Part shown: piece by piece, positions 1 through 8,169 of the stretch
Numbering within the stretch: position 1 is the stretch's first letter
Layout: each line of letters opens with the position of its first letter
Source: Haloechinothrix sp033042135
GTDB lineage: Bacteria > Actinomycetota > Actinomycetes > Mycobacteriales > Pseudonocardiaceae
Direction of reading: 5' to 3'
Assembly (NCBI RefSeq): GCF_033042135.1
Contig: NZ_WBXM01000002.1
Location: 372,001 to 436,000, forward strand
Length of the DNA stretch: 64,000 nucleotides
Position numbers and translations under genes: made by a program
Notes under the pieces: generated by a model
The model's database searches: none
What the model was told of the DNA's origin: nothing
The model's input: the letters and a program-made list of their open reading frames with translations, nothing else

Positions 1-2
1 CC

Positions 3-77
3 GTGCTCGGCTGGCTGTGGATGATCGCGATCGGGATCGTGCTGTGGCGGCGGGCGAACACGGCGAGCCGAGGGTAG
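3..77 (+). CDS. C-terminal end of an unidentified membrane protein (partial)
   Basis: The first bases read as an open frame ending at TAG 75-77. The 24 visible residues form one hydrophobic helix (LWMIAIGIVLW) followed by a positively charged tail (RRAN...RG), as expected for the last membrane span of an integral membrane protein with a cytoplasmic C-terminus. The gene begins upstream of the window, so the family cannot be named. The next gene starts 60 bases downstream. Confidence 0.45.
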   Translation: MLGWLWMIAIGIVLWRRANTASRG

Positions 78-136
78 GCTCGCCCGTGCGAAGACCTGAC
101 GCCGTTCATGCGTGACAGCACGGGAAGGAGCCGGTG

Positions 137-1138
137 ATGGCCGCGACCGCTCCGTTCGCCACGGATCCCGAGACTGGCGAGTTCATCCGCTCCGGCAGCC
201 AGTTCGATGAACGGATCCGCAACGCACCCGACGCGCGGTGGCCGGTGGAGCCCAACCGTTACCGGTTGATCGTCAGCCTCGCCTGCCCGTGGGCGAGCCG
301 CGCCGTGATCGTCCGGCGGTTGCTGGGGTTGGAGGGCGTGTTGTCGTTGGGGATCGTCGATCCCATCCAGGACGCCAGGAGCTGGCGCTTCACGCTGGAT
401 CCCGATGGGGTCGATCCGGTGCTCGGGATCAGCTTCCTCTATGAGGCTTACTACGCGGGCAACCCGCACTATCATGGCGGGATCAGCGTACCGGCCATTG
501 TGGATATACCGACGTGCAAGCTGGTAACCAACGACTACCTGCAGATGACGCTGGACCTATCCACGGAGTGGACGGACTGGCATCGGCCCGGCGCGCCTTC
601 GCTATATCCCGAGCCGCTGCGCGAGCAGATCGACGCGATCAACGAGGACGTTTTCCACAACGTCAACAACGCCGTGTACCAGGCGGGCCTGGCGAGCACC
701 CAGCAAGCCTACGAGCGGGCCTACGACCGGCTGTTCACCCAGCTGGACGCACTGGAGGAACACCTGAGCAAGCAGCGTTACCTTGTGGGTAGCTCCATCA
801 CCGAGGCCGATATCCGGCTGTTCACCACATTGGTGCGGTTCGACCCGGTGTATCATGGGCATTTCAAGTGCAACCGCCACAAGCTCGCGGAGTTCCCGGC
901 GTTGTGGGGCTATGCCCGTGACCTCTACCAGACCCCCGGATTCGGCGACACGGTCAACTTCGACCACATCAAGCGGCACTACCACCAGGTCCTCGACCGG
1001 AACAACCCGCTGCGGATCGTGCCGAAGGGGCCGGACCTGAGCGAGTGGCTGGCTCCGCATCACCGCGAGGAGCTCGGCGGCAGTCCTTTCGGGCAGGGCA
1101 GCCCGCCGGACACCGACCCCGACCTGAGCCGCTACTGA
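137..1138 (+). CDS. GST-fold reductase of the glutathionyl-hydroquinone reductase (YqjG/ECM4) type
   Basis: This 333-residue protein has the thioredoxin-like N-terminal and helical C-terminal domains of the YqjG/ECM4 family, which uses an active-site Cys to remove a thiol adduct from hydroquinones or similar substrates. The motif SLACPWASR places the catalytic Cys near residue 50, and the family signature NVNNAVYQAG appears in the middle. Length is normal for the family. ATG 137 is preferred over GTG 134 because the GAAGGAG at 124-130 then has 6 nt spacing. Actinomycetes use mycothiol, so the physiological thiol may not be glutathione; that is inference. Confidence 0.85.
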   Translation: MAATAPFATDPETGEFIRSGSQFDERIRNAPDARWPVEPNRYRLIVSLACPWASRAVIVRRLLGLEGVLSLGIVDPIQDARSWRFTLDPDGVDPVLGISFLYEAYYAGNPHYHGGISVPAIVDIPTCKLVTNDYLQMTLDLSTEWTDWHRPGAPSLYPEPLREQIDAINEDVFHNVNNAVYQAGLASTQQAYERAYDRLFTQLDALEEHLSKQRYLVGSSITEADIRLFTTLVRFDPVYHGHFKCNRHKLAEFPALWGYARDLYQTPGFGDTVNFDHIKRHYHQVLDRNNPLRIVPKGPDLSEWLAPHHREELGGSPFGQGSPPDTDPDLSRY

Positions 1139-1458
1139 GTCGCGGTGACCCGCGAGCAGTCGCAGGTCACGTCCAGCGCGTCCGTTCGGGTGATAGTTGT
1201 AACGATTCCCGGCTACCGCCGACTAACTGAGTGCCGTATCTCGCAGGCGGGCCCTACCAGGAGGGAAGCCACCGCGCTCGTCTGGATCGGATGCGAGCAC
1301 GACGCGTGACTCGATGCGCGGCTCGGTCGGTGCGCGCGCCCTGTATGCGAGCCACCCGAACGAACGTTCCCGGCTCCAGCCGGTAGGCATACGTCGAGGG
1401 AAACGGGACCCCGGTGCCCCTCCTGCGAGCTCCCTACGGCACTGAGGAGCGAACAGCC
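1139..1458 (+). other. Intergenic region without a supported gene
   Basis: About 320 bases between the GST-like gene and the metalloprotease. I see no convincing gene and no strong hairpin. A GAGGAGC ribosome binding site just before position 1459 fixes the start of the next gene, and upstream in-frame GTG codons lack such a site. The promoter of the metalloprotease should lie here but no hexamer pair is convincing. Confidence 0.4.
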
Positions 1459-3720
1459 ATGACTGTCATGGAACCCAATGCGCCGGCCCCGGGAACTGGA
1501 CCCGTCGACGACGTGGAGGACGTAGCCAAGGGTGTCTCCGGTGCGGGCACGGAGGAGCAGGGGATCACGGTGGCCGAGGGCTCGAGCCCGGCGGCTGATC
1601 CCAGCGCACCCGCAGCGGCACCACAGGATCTCGGTGGTGAGATGCCGCCGACCGCCGAGGAGTTGTTGCGGCAGATCAACGGCCTGCCGGGTGGGCAGTC
1701 GTGGTACGGCGATGTCGCCTCCGAGGCAGGCGACGCCTCGGTCGCGCCGCGGCCGATCCCGATGCCACTGCCGTTCCCGCTGCCTTACCGGGCAGCCAGC
1801 GGTCGGTACCGGTCTCGGCCCGGTGCGTTCCAGCTCGAACTGCGTGTCGACGTCGACGGCAGGCGGCCGCTGCGCAGGCTCAGCGGTGACTACTACCGGG
1901 TATCCGGCTCGACGACGAGCTATTTCGGCTCGTGGACCGTCGACGCTGTGACGGCGCGCGTCACGGACACCGCGGTGACTGTCGTGGGCACGGCCAGGAC
2001 GACCTGGCAGACGACGTTCACCGTCGCCAGGGTCACCATCCCCCGTACCAGGATCGGCCGTCCGGCGGCCGCAGCCACCATCCGGTGGTTCACCCCGAGC
2101 GGAGCCAGCGGTGCCACCTACGTGTGCGCGTGGGAATCGGCCGCGTTCCGCACAGTGGAGCTCGAGGAGGACTGCGAGTCCGGGGTCACCCCGTTCGCCT
2201 CGTACAACACGGCGACGCTGCCGAGTGGCGGGCCGGCTCGTACGCTGACCACGGCGGGCGCGTTCGGTGAGGCCGGTATACAGATGGTCGACACCGGCGG
2301 GGCGAATGTCGTCCGTGCCCCTTCGGGGCACGTCTGGAACAACGCGAGCCTGCACAACGCCATGCAGCGGCACTTCTCGCGCTGGCGGGACGTGCCGCAG
2401 TTCAGGGTGTGGTTGCTGCACGCGATGCGTCACGAGTTCGGCAGCGGCCTCCGCGGCATCATGTTCGACCAGCAGGGCCCACAACGTCAGGGTTGCGCCA
2501 GCTTCTATCAGGTGATGGGTGAACGCAACGCCAGGAACCTCCGTGAGCAGCTCTACGTCAACGTCCACGAACTCGGCCACTGCTTCAACCTGTTCCATTC
2601 CTTCCACAAGGACCGGATGACGCCGCCGTTGCCGAACCGTCCTGGCAGTCTGTCGTGGATGAACTACCCGCGGTTCTACAACCCGGGCGGGGGTGCGCCG
2701 AGCGGTGAGGCTGCGTTCTGGGCGGCCTTCCCGTTCCAGTTCGATGATCTCGAGCTTGCTCACCTGCGGCACGGGTTCCGCGATGCGGTGATCATGGGTG
2801 GCAACGCGTTCGGCAGGGGAGCCGCGTTCGAGGCGGGCGATGAGTACGGCGATCCGGTGTCGGACACCAGCGGGCTGCAACTGCGCATCGCGCCCGCCGA
2901 GCCGACCGTGATGCTGGGGACGCCTGTTGTCCTGAACATCAGCCTCATCGCGGAGCGCAGTCAGCAGATCGATCGGCGCGAACAGTTGCATCCGAAGTTC
3001 GGTTTCGTCAGCGTCGCGGTGAACCGGCCCGGTGGCGACATGCTGATTCACCGGCCTCCGGTGAAGTACTGTGTCGAACCGGAGTTGGTAACGAGTGGCC
3101 GCGCGGAGGAGCAGCCGGTCAGTGCCTACATCGGATACGACGGATCTGTCGGGCACATCTTCACCGAGCCTGGGACCTACCGGGTGCGTGCCAGCTACAC
3201 GGCACCGGATGGCACCGTCATTGCGTCCGATGTGGTCTCACTGCGCGTCGCATCGCCGCGTAACGAGGAGGACGAGCACATCGCCGACCTCATGCTCGGT
3301 GAGCAGACGGGTATGGCGCTCACGCTGCTCGGCTCCGACTCGCCTTACCTCGCAGCGGGCACGCGTGCACTGGAATCGGTGCTGTCGGAGCACGCGGGGC
3401 ACCCGATGGCGGTGTATGCCCGGCTCGCCCTCGGCACGAACGCGGCGCGGCCGTTCGCCGCTGTCACCGACGACGGTGACGTCAGAGTCCGGGAGCGGGA
3501 TCTGTCCCGGGCCGACGAGCTGCTGACCGAAGCGATCGACGCCTCGCGCGGTGCCGCTGGTCTCGACGACCTCACCGTCTACGAGACGATGAGCTACCTC
3601 GCGGATTGCCACCAGGCCGCCGAGGACACCGAGACGGCGCGGACGATGCGGCAGGATGCCCTCGAACTGGCACGGTCGAAGGGTGCACCGGATTCGGTGC
3701 TGCGGTCGCTGCAGGAGTGA
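1459..3720 (+). CDS. Large cytoplasmic metzincin-like zinc metalloprotease with TPR-like tail
   Basis: The 753-residue product has a disordered Pro/Ala/Gly-rich N-terminus (about 1-100), a beta-rich region (about 120-240), a protease core with HELGHCFNLFH at residues 370-380 and a Met-turn-like SWMNYP at 399-404, a beta-sandwich-like region (about 475-610) and a helical TPR-like tail (about 615-753). HExxHxxNxxH followed 20 residues later by a Met-turn fits the metzincin clan, with Asn replacing the usual Gly. There is no signal peptide or membrane span, unusual for such proteases. ATG 1459 has a GAGGAGC site upstream. I do not recognise the full architecture; the substrate is unknown. It appears to be in an operon with the next small gene. 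Confidence 0.75.
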   Translation: MTVMEPNAPAPGTGPVDDVEDVAKGVSGAGTEEQGITVAEGSSPAADPSAPAAAPQDLGGEMPPTAEELLRQINGLPGGQSWYGDVASEAGDASVAPRPIPMPLPFPLPYRAASGRYRSRPGAFQLELRVDVDGRRPLRRLSGDYYRVSGSTTSYFGSWTVDAVTARVTDTAVTVVGTARTTWQTTFTVARVTIPRTRIGRPAAAATIRWFTPSGASGATYVCAWESAAFRTVELEEDCESGVTPFASYNTATLPSGGPARTLTTAGAFGEAGIQMVDTGGANVVRAPSGHVWNNASLHNAMQRHFSRWRDVPQFRVWLLHAMRHEFGSGLRGIMFDQQGPQRQGCASFYQVMGERNARNLREQLYVNVHELGHCFNLFHSFHKDRMTPPLPNRPGSLSWMNYPRFYNPGGGAPSGEAAFWAAFPFQFDDLELAHLRHGFRDAVIMGGNAFGRGAAFEAGDEYGDPVSDTSGLQLRIAPAEPTVMLGTPVVLNISLIAERSQQIDRREQLHPKFGFVSVAVNRPGGDMLIHRPPVKYCVEPELVTSGRAEEQPVSAYIGYDGSVGHIFTEPGTYRVRASYTAPDGTVIASDVVSLRVASPRNEEDEHIADLMLGEQTGMALTLLGSDSPYLAAGTRALESVLSEHAGHPMAVYARLALGTNAARPFAAVTDDGDVRVRERDLSRADELLTEAIDASRGAAGLDDLTVYETMSYLADCHQAAEDTETARTMRQDALELARSKGAPDSVLRSLQE

Positions 3721-3741
3721 CGAATTCACCGGGAGGCCCGT

Positions 3742-4056
3742 ATGACCGAGGAGGAGCGGCTGGCTGTGGAGCTCGGTGAGGGATTCTCCGGTGACCGGGT
3801 CACGCTGCTGATCGACGGCAGCGAGGTGTGGCACGGCACGGCGGTGACGACGAACTACTCCGTCGGCATCGCCGATGTCGTGTACCTGGCGGCGGCTCCT
3901 CGCGGCGCTACGGTCGAGGTCCGCGCCGGGAACCGATCGGCTCAGCTGCGGCTACCATCGACCCCCGGCACCCCCGACAGGGTCCGATTCCGCGCCGCTA
4001 TCGCCCTCGATGGCACGCTGACTCTCGATCTCGTCGACGAGGAGCCGCTCCTGTAA
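3742..4056 (+). CDS. Small unknown protein downstream of the metalloprotease
   Basis: A 104-residue acidic protein with alternating short beta strands (RVTLLIDGSEVWHG, ATVEVRAGNRSAQL, TLTLDLVDEE), suggesting a single small beta-sandwich. There is no signal peptide or transmembrane segment. It starts 21 bases after the protease stop with a GGAGG site at 3732-3736 and is followed by a strong terminator, so the two genes very probably form a two-gene unit. It may be an inhibitor, chaperone or substrate of the protease, but this rests only on position. I do not recognise the family. Confidence 0.7.
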   Translation: MTEEERLAVELGEGFSGDRVTLLIDGSEVWHGTAVTTNYSVGIADVVYLAAAPRGATVEVRAGNRSAQLRLPSTPGTPDRVRFRAAIALDGTLTLDLVDEEPLL

Positions 4057-4063
4057 TGGTGTG

Positions 4064-4116
4064 GAGCCGAACGTGACGCTCGGCGTCGCAGACGGAATGG
4101 ACGTCACGTTCGGCTC
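4064..4116 (+). terminator. Terminator hairpin after the protease operon
   Basis: Perfect 15-bp inverted repeat (GAGCCGAACGTGACG and its complement, 4064-4078 and 4102-4116) with a 23-nt loop, beginning 8 bases after the stop codon. No T tract follows, which is common in high-GC actinomycetes. Confidence 0.75.
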
Positions 4117-4172
4117 GGCAGAAGCGTGATTCGAATCACATCTCCGCCCGGTGTGCGTTACCTCGCAGCTTA

Positions 4173-4208
4173 GTGTTACTCTCATTAACGCGTTACCTTG
4201 AGTAACAC
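4173..4208 (+). promoter_or_regulatory. Nested symmetric operator upstream of the AurF-like gene
   Basis: A perfect 9-bp inverted repeat, GTGTTACTC (4173-4181) and GAGTAACAC (4200-4208), surrounds the palindrome TAACGCGTTA (4186-4195). Both share the same centre, between 4190 and 4191. The element ends 19 bases before the GTG start of the diiron oxygenase and lies in a locally AT-rich stretch. It looks like the binding site of a dimeric or tetrameric repressor, for example TetR type. No regulator gene is adjacent in the window, so the protein is not identified. Confidence 0.7.
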
Positions 4209-4227
4209 CTAGGGGAAGGAGAAGCCC

Positions 4228-5136
4228 GTGGTTGCCACCGAGCAGACGGAAGCCGCGACGGAGGGGCGCGAGGACGTGGCCCGCAGGCTGCTGCACTCGT
4301 CCGAGACGCTGTCCTATGACCCCGTCGAGGAGGTCGACTGGGAGACCCCGCTCGACACGAGCTACCACGGGGCCAGCCCGGAGTGGAGCACGCTGTACGG
4401 TACGTCCTATTGGCAGGAGATGTCGCCGGAACAGCAACGCGAGCTCACGCGCCAGGAAGCGGCGTCGGTGGCCAGCACCGGGATCTGGTTCGAGATGATC
4501 CTGCAGCAGATGGTGCTGCGGGACTTCTACGCGAAGGACCCGACCGACCCGGCGTTCCAGTGGGCGCTCACCGAGATCGCCGACGAGTGCAGGCACTCCA
4601 TCATGTTCGCTCGCGGCGCCGCCAAGCTTGGCGCGCCCGCCTACCGGCCGCGGCGCACTGTGGTCGAGCTGGGCAGGCTGTTCAAGACGCTGGCATTCGG
4701 TGAGTCCGCCTACGCCTCGATCCTGGTGGCCGAGGAAGTTCTCGATGTGATGCAGCGCGATTGGATGCGTGACGATCGGGTGGTTCCGTTCGTGCGCACG
4801 ATCAACAACATTCACGTGGTTGAGGAGTCCCGCCACATGAAGTTCGCCAGGGAGGAGACTCGGGAGCGGCTGCAGGGTGCGGGCAAGCTGCGGCGGCAGC
4901 TCAACGCATTGGTGGTGGCTGTGGCCTCGTACTTCATCGTGACCAGCATGGTGAACAAGAAGGTGTACGCTAACGCGGGCCTGGACGCCAAGCGTGCCCT
5001 CCGCGAGGCGAAGGCCAATCAGCACCACAAGCAGATGATGCGGTCGAGCTGCGCGGGACTGATGGAGTTCCTCAACTCGGCAGGGCTGCTCACCAAGCCG
5101 TCGATGTGGTTCTACAAGCGCGCGAACCTCGTCTGA
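4228..5136 (+). CDS. AurF-like diiron oxygenase
   Basis: The 302-residue protein carries the ligand pattern of the AurF (p-aminobenzoate N-oxygenase, PF11583) ferritin-like family: Glu89 in GIWFEM, ExxDECRH at 116-123, a Glu pair at 169-170 in VAEEVLD, and HVVEESRH at 196-203. Such enzymes use a diiron centre and O2 to oxidise amines or lipids. GTG 4228 follows a good GGGGAAGGAG site. The ferredoxin reductase gene begins 4 bases after its stop, so a reductase partner is encoded with it. The substrate is unknown. Transcription is probably controlled by the symmetric operator just upstream. Confidence 0.85.
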   Translation: MVATEQTEAATEGREDVARRLLHSSETLSYDPVEEVDWETPLDTSYHGASPEWSTLYGTSYWQEMSPEQQRELTRQEAASVASTGIWFEMILQQMVLRDFYAKDPTDPAFQWALTEIADECRHSIMFARGAAKLGAPAYRPRRTVVELGRLFKTLAFGESAYASILVAEEVLDVMQRDWMRDDRVVPFVRTINNIHVVEESRHMKFAREETRERLQGAGKLRRQLNALVVAVASYFIVTSMVNKKVYANAGLDAKRALREAKANQHHKQMMRSSCAGLMEFLNSAGLLTKPSMWFYKRANLV

Positions 5137-5140
5137 GGCC

Positions 5141-6652
5141 ATGGCATTCGCGATCACCCAAACCTGCTGCAGCGACGCGTCCTGCGTGGCGGTCTGCCCG
5201 GTCAACTGCATCCACCCGACTCCGGACGAGCCGGATTTCCGGACCACAGAGATGCTCTACATCGACCCCCAGGCATGTATCGACTGTGGTGCGTGCGCGG
5301 ACGCCTGCCCGGTCGATGCGATCTTCCCGGTCGAGGACCTGACCGGTCCGCTGCAAGCCTACGCCGAGGTCAACGCCGCCTACTACGCTGACCGGGATCC
5401 GATCACGGCGGCGAGCGATCCGAGTCCGAACTTCCATTCCTGGAACCGGCCGGTGTTCGACCGTGTCATCCCGCCGGACCTGGACCCGCTCGACGTCGCT
5501 GTGGTCGGCACCGGCCCCGCCGGGATGTACGCGGTGGAGGACCTGCTGCTGCACACCAACGCCAAGGTCACACTGATCGACCGGTTACCGGTTGCCGGCG
5601 GCCTGGTGCGCTACGGCGTGGCACCGGATCACCCCTCGACGAAGAAGATCGGTGAGACCTTCGCCCGCTTCCACGATCATCCCCGACTGCGGCTGCAGCT
5701 CGGCCTGGAGGTCGGGCGGGACGTCACGGTCGACGAGGTCGCCGAGCACCATGATGCGGTGATCTACGCGGTCGGCGCCTCCTCTGCGCGCGGGTTGAAC
5801 CTCCCCGGGGAGGACCTGCCTGGCAGCCTCGCGGCGACGACGGTGGTGGCCTGGTACAACGGCCACCCGGATGTGCCCGCCGACGCCGTCGACCTCGCTG
5901 CCGAACGCGTGGTCGTGGTGGGCAACGGCAACGTGGCTCTCGACGTGGCCCGCATCCTGACCACCGACCCTGCCGTGCTGGAGGGCACCACGATCGCCCC
6001 CGCGGCGCTGGAGCGTCTCAAGGCCAGCAAGATCCGCGAGGTCGTGCTGCTCGGGCGCCGCGGCCCCGAAGCCGCTGCCTACACCGAGCCGGAACTGCGC
6101 GCACTCATCGAGCGCGACGACATCGACCTGGTGGTCGACGCACACGACCCGCGAGTCGGTCGGGCCATCGATACCGCACCGGCAGGCGACAAGGCTCGCC
6201 TGCTCAAGGGCCTCGAACGGAAAGCCGTCGACTGGTCGGCACCGCCGAGGCACGATGGCCGCCGTATCGTGCTGCGGTTCCATTCCGCACCGGTCACGTT
6301 CCTCGGCGAGTCCCAGGTTCGCGGACTCCGGACGACCGGACCGGCGGAGGACGTCGAGATCGCCACCGGCGAGGTGATCCGCGCTGTGGGCTATCACGGC
6401 ACGCCCGTCGACGGGCTGCCCTTCGACGAGCGGAGCGGTACCGTCCCGCACACCGGCGGTCGCGTGGCGGATCAGCCAGGCACGTACGTCGTGGGATGGA
6501 TCAAGCGTGGGCCGTCCGGTGGTATCGGTGCCAACCGGGAGTGTGCGAAGGAGACGGTCGGCTCGTTGCTCGACGATGCCGTCGCGGGCAGGCTCGGCAC
6601 ACCTCCCCGGAAGCGCAAGCACTTCTTCAAGCTGGCAGCCCGCCGCACCTAG
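5141..6652 (+). CDS. fprB: Ferredoxin-ferredoxin NADP reductase fusion (FprB-like)
   Basis: The 503-residue protein begins with a ferredoxin-type domain (about 1-70) with Cys clusters in CCSDASCVAVCPVNC and CIDCGACADACP, enough for two iron-sulfur clusters. It continues with an adrenodoxin-reductase-like flavoprotein domain: FAD site VVGTGPAGMYAVED near residue 126, NADPH-site motif VVGNGNVALDVAR, and the C-terminal GWIKRGPSGGIGANR. This is the layout of mycobacterial FprB. It would pass electrons from NADPH to the adjacent diiron oxygenase, an inference from the 4-base spacing. No strong ribosome binding site is visible, consistent with translational coupling. Confidence 0.9.
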   Translation: MAFAITQTCCSDASCVAVCPVNCIHPTPDEPDFRTTEMLYIDPQACIDCGACADACPVDAIFPVEDLTGPLQAYAEVNAAYYADRDPITAASDPSPNFHSWNRPVFDRVIPPDLDPLDVAVVGTGPAGMYAVEDLLLHTNAKVTLIDRLPVAGGLVRYGVAPDHPSTKKIGETFARFHDHPRLRLQLGLEVGRDVTVDEVAEHHDAVIYAVGASSARGLNLPGEDLPGSLAATTVVAWYNGHPDVPADAVDLAAERVVVVGNGNVALDVARILTTDPAVLEGTTIAPAALERLKASKIREVVLLGRRGPEAAAYTEPELRALIERDDIDLVVDAHDPRVGRAIDTAPAGDKARLLKGLERKAVDWSAPPRHDGRRIVLRFHSAPVTFLGESQVRGLRTTGPAEDVEIATGEVIRAVGYHGTPVDGLPFDERSGTVPHTGGRVADQPGTYVVGWIKRGPSGGIGANRECAKETVGSLLDDAVAGRLGTPPRKRKHFFKLAARRT

Positions 6653-6670
6653 GCGGTGCCGCGTCGTATC

Positions 6671-6689
6671 ATCGCGGGCCGCCCGCGAT
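6671..6689. terminator. Palindrome between convergent fprB and hydrolase genes
   Basis: ATCGCGGGC (6671-6679) and GCCCGCGAT (6681-6689) form a nearly perfect palindrome in the 50-base gap between two convergent genes, a likely bidirectional terminator. Confidence 0.55.
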
Positions 6690-6702
6690 CATCCGGCGGC
6701 TG

Positions 6703-7455
6703 TCACTTCCCGGAAGCCTCGTCGCCCGCCATAGCGACCATCGCCGATTCGACCAGGTCGGCGACGGTCTCCGGCTGGGTCAGCAGCGCGAGGTGATCGG
6801 CGTTGGTCCGGAACACGATCCAGCCACGACGCTCGGCTGCGACACTCGCGTCGCGGTATCCCTCACTCAGCTGCACGTAGGTGCAGTGCCGCTGCGGCAG
6901 TGGCGGATCGTGCGGCGCACGCTCGTGGAAGTAGGCGAGTGGCAGTGCCGGGATCTCAGCGAGGAAGCGGTCCCGCAGCGTGCCACCCGGCAACAGCGGG
7001 TCGAGCATCTCGGGTGGGAACCACTCGTGCCAGGGCGGAAGGTACCCGTCCACGGTGAGCTGGCGAAGCCCCTCGGCCAGCTCGACTGGTGCGGTGTCGA
7101 ACCAGCTCCGTCCGGGATGCGGGAGGAGCGCGTCGACGTACACCGCCCCGCTCACCGTGCCACCGTAAGCACCGGCGATGGTGGGCAGTAGGGCCCCAGC
7201 GCCGCTGTGCCCGACGAGCAGCACCTCCGCCGGGGGGATCTCGGTCACCCCGGTCGCCGCGAACTCGTCGATGATCCGGGTGGCCACGGTGCCTGCCATG
7301 GCTGGATAGTAGGGCGGTTCACCGCCGACGGCGTCGATCATCGACGGGACCGCGGTGGTGAACCCGCGCTGGCGGAGCACGAGCGCCACCGGCTCCCAAC
7401 TGCACGGCCCGAGTAGCGGGCTGTGTACGAGTACGATCCCCCGGTGTGCTGGCAT
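6703..7455 (-). CDS. Alpha/beta-hydrolase fold protein
   Basis: A 250-residue protein of the alpha/beta-hydrolase superfamily with an N-terminal strand and oxyanion loop (VLVHSPLLG), the nucleophile elbow VGHSGAG (Ser near residue 85) and a C-terminal His in TNADHLAL. The short lid region WHEWFPPEMLDPLLPGG resembles esterase-like members without clear substrate. On the minus strand CAGACT stands 6 bases before the ATG, suggesting a leaderless transcript. It is convergent with fprB. The substrate cannot be predicted. Confidence 0.8.
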   Translation of the reverse strand: MPAHRGIVLVHSPLLGPCSWEPVALVLRQRGFTTAVPSMIDAVGGEPPYYPAMAGTVATRIIDEFAATGVTEIPPAEVLLVGHSGAGALLPTIAGAYGGTVSGAVYVDALLPHPGRSWFDTAPVELAEGLRQLTVDGYLPPWHEWFPPEMLDPLLPGGTLRDRFLAEIPALPLAYFHERAPHDPPLPQRHCTYVQLSEGYRDASVAAERRGWIVFRTNADHLALLTQPETVADLVESAMVAMAGDEASGK

Positions 7456-7557
7456 GGGGTCAGTCTGCCCCGTACTACCCGCATACGCGAGGGCGTGCGG
7501 GCAGGTGCGTTCGCTTCCCGTGCCGAGCGTCGTCGCGCTTGTACCGCTACCTGCCGC

Positions 7558-8055
7558 TCACTGCATGGCCAGCCTGGCCAGCAGGTCCCTGCCGCGCTCG
7601 GCGTTGCGTGGCTCGCAGAGCACGTCGTAGCGGCCTGCGACGAACTGGGTGTTGGACATGAAGCCTCGCTGGCCCTTCAGCGACGCGTACCCCGTTGCGG
7701 CGAACGCCGCGCCGAAAGCGACTCCGGCGATCGTGCCAAGCAGGATCGGTGCCATCGCGGGGTATTCGGGCGTGAACAGGCTCAGCAACAGTCCGATCAG
7801 TAGTCCGAACCACGCTCCGGACAGCGCGCCGGAACCCAGTACCCGTGGCCAGCTCAGCCGCGCCGTGACGCGCTCGACGATCAACGGCTCCACCCCGACG
7901 ATGGTCACGTCGTGTACCGGGAAGTCGTTCTCGGCCAGATAATCCACGGCACGCTGTGCTTCGGCGTAGGTGTCGTAGGAGCCGATCGGCCATCCGGTGG
8001 GTGGGGTCGGTAGGTTGGCCAGGCCGCTGGGACCGGGTGTTGCCGTTGTTATCAC
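7558..8055 (-). CDS. General stress protein of the YflT (17M) type with glycine-zipper membrane region
   Basis: The 165-residue protein has an N-terminal YflT-like domain (GSYDTYAEAQRAVDYLAEN..., then VTIVGVEPLIVERV), then a Gly/Ala-rich hydrophobic stretch (about 74-122, GALSGAWFGLLIGLLLSL) likely to form two membrane helices, then a short soluble tail. This is the common actinobacterial version annotated as general stress protein. The biochemical role is unknown. It is next to hsp20 in the same direction but separated by a hairpin, so it is probably transcribed separately during stress. Confidence 0.75.
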   Translation of the reverse strand: MITTATPGPSGLANLPTPPTGWPIGSYDTYAEAQRAVDYLAENDFPVHDVTIVGVEPLIVERVTARLSWPRVLGSGALSGAWFGLLIGLLLSLFTPEYPAMAPILLGTIAGVAFGAAFAATGYASLKGQRGFMSNTQFVAGRYDVLCEPRNAERGRDLLARLAMQ

Positions 8056-8112
8056 TGCGGCTCACCTCCCTGTGTTTCGGCTGGGCGCCGGACCGGTGCC
8101 GCTGCCGGAACC

Positions 8113-8142
8113 CGGGCCCGCGGGGTGGTGGTCGCGGGCCCG
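8113..8142 (-). terminator. Terminator hairpin downstream of hsp20
   Basis: Perfect 10-bp inverted repeat CGGGCCCGCG / CGCGGGCCCG with a 10-nt loop in the 114-base gap between hsp20 and the YflT-like gene, both on the minus strand. Confidence 0.55.
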
Positions 8143-8169
8143 ACGCCCGGGCTGCGGCGGTGCCGCCGG

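Noticed and set aside
1213..3156. A 647-codon ORF antisense to the metalloprotease gene
   Set aside because: It is Arg/His/Val rich without any family motif and mirrors the GC-rich third positions of the plus-strand gene, which has clear domains and a ribosome binding site.
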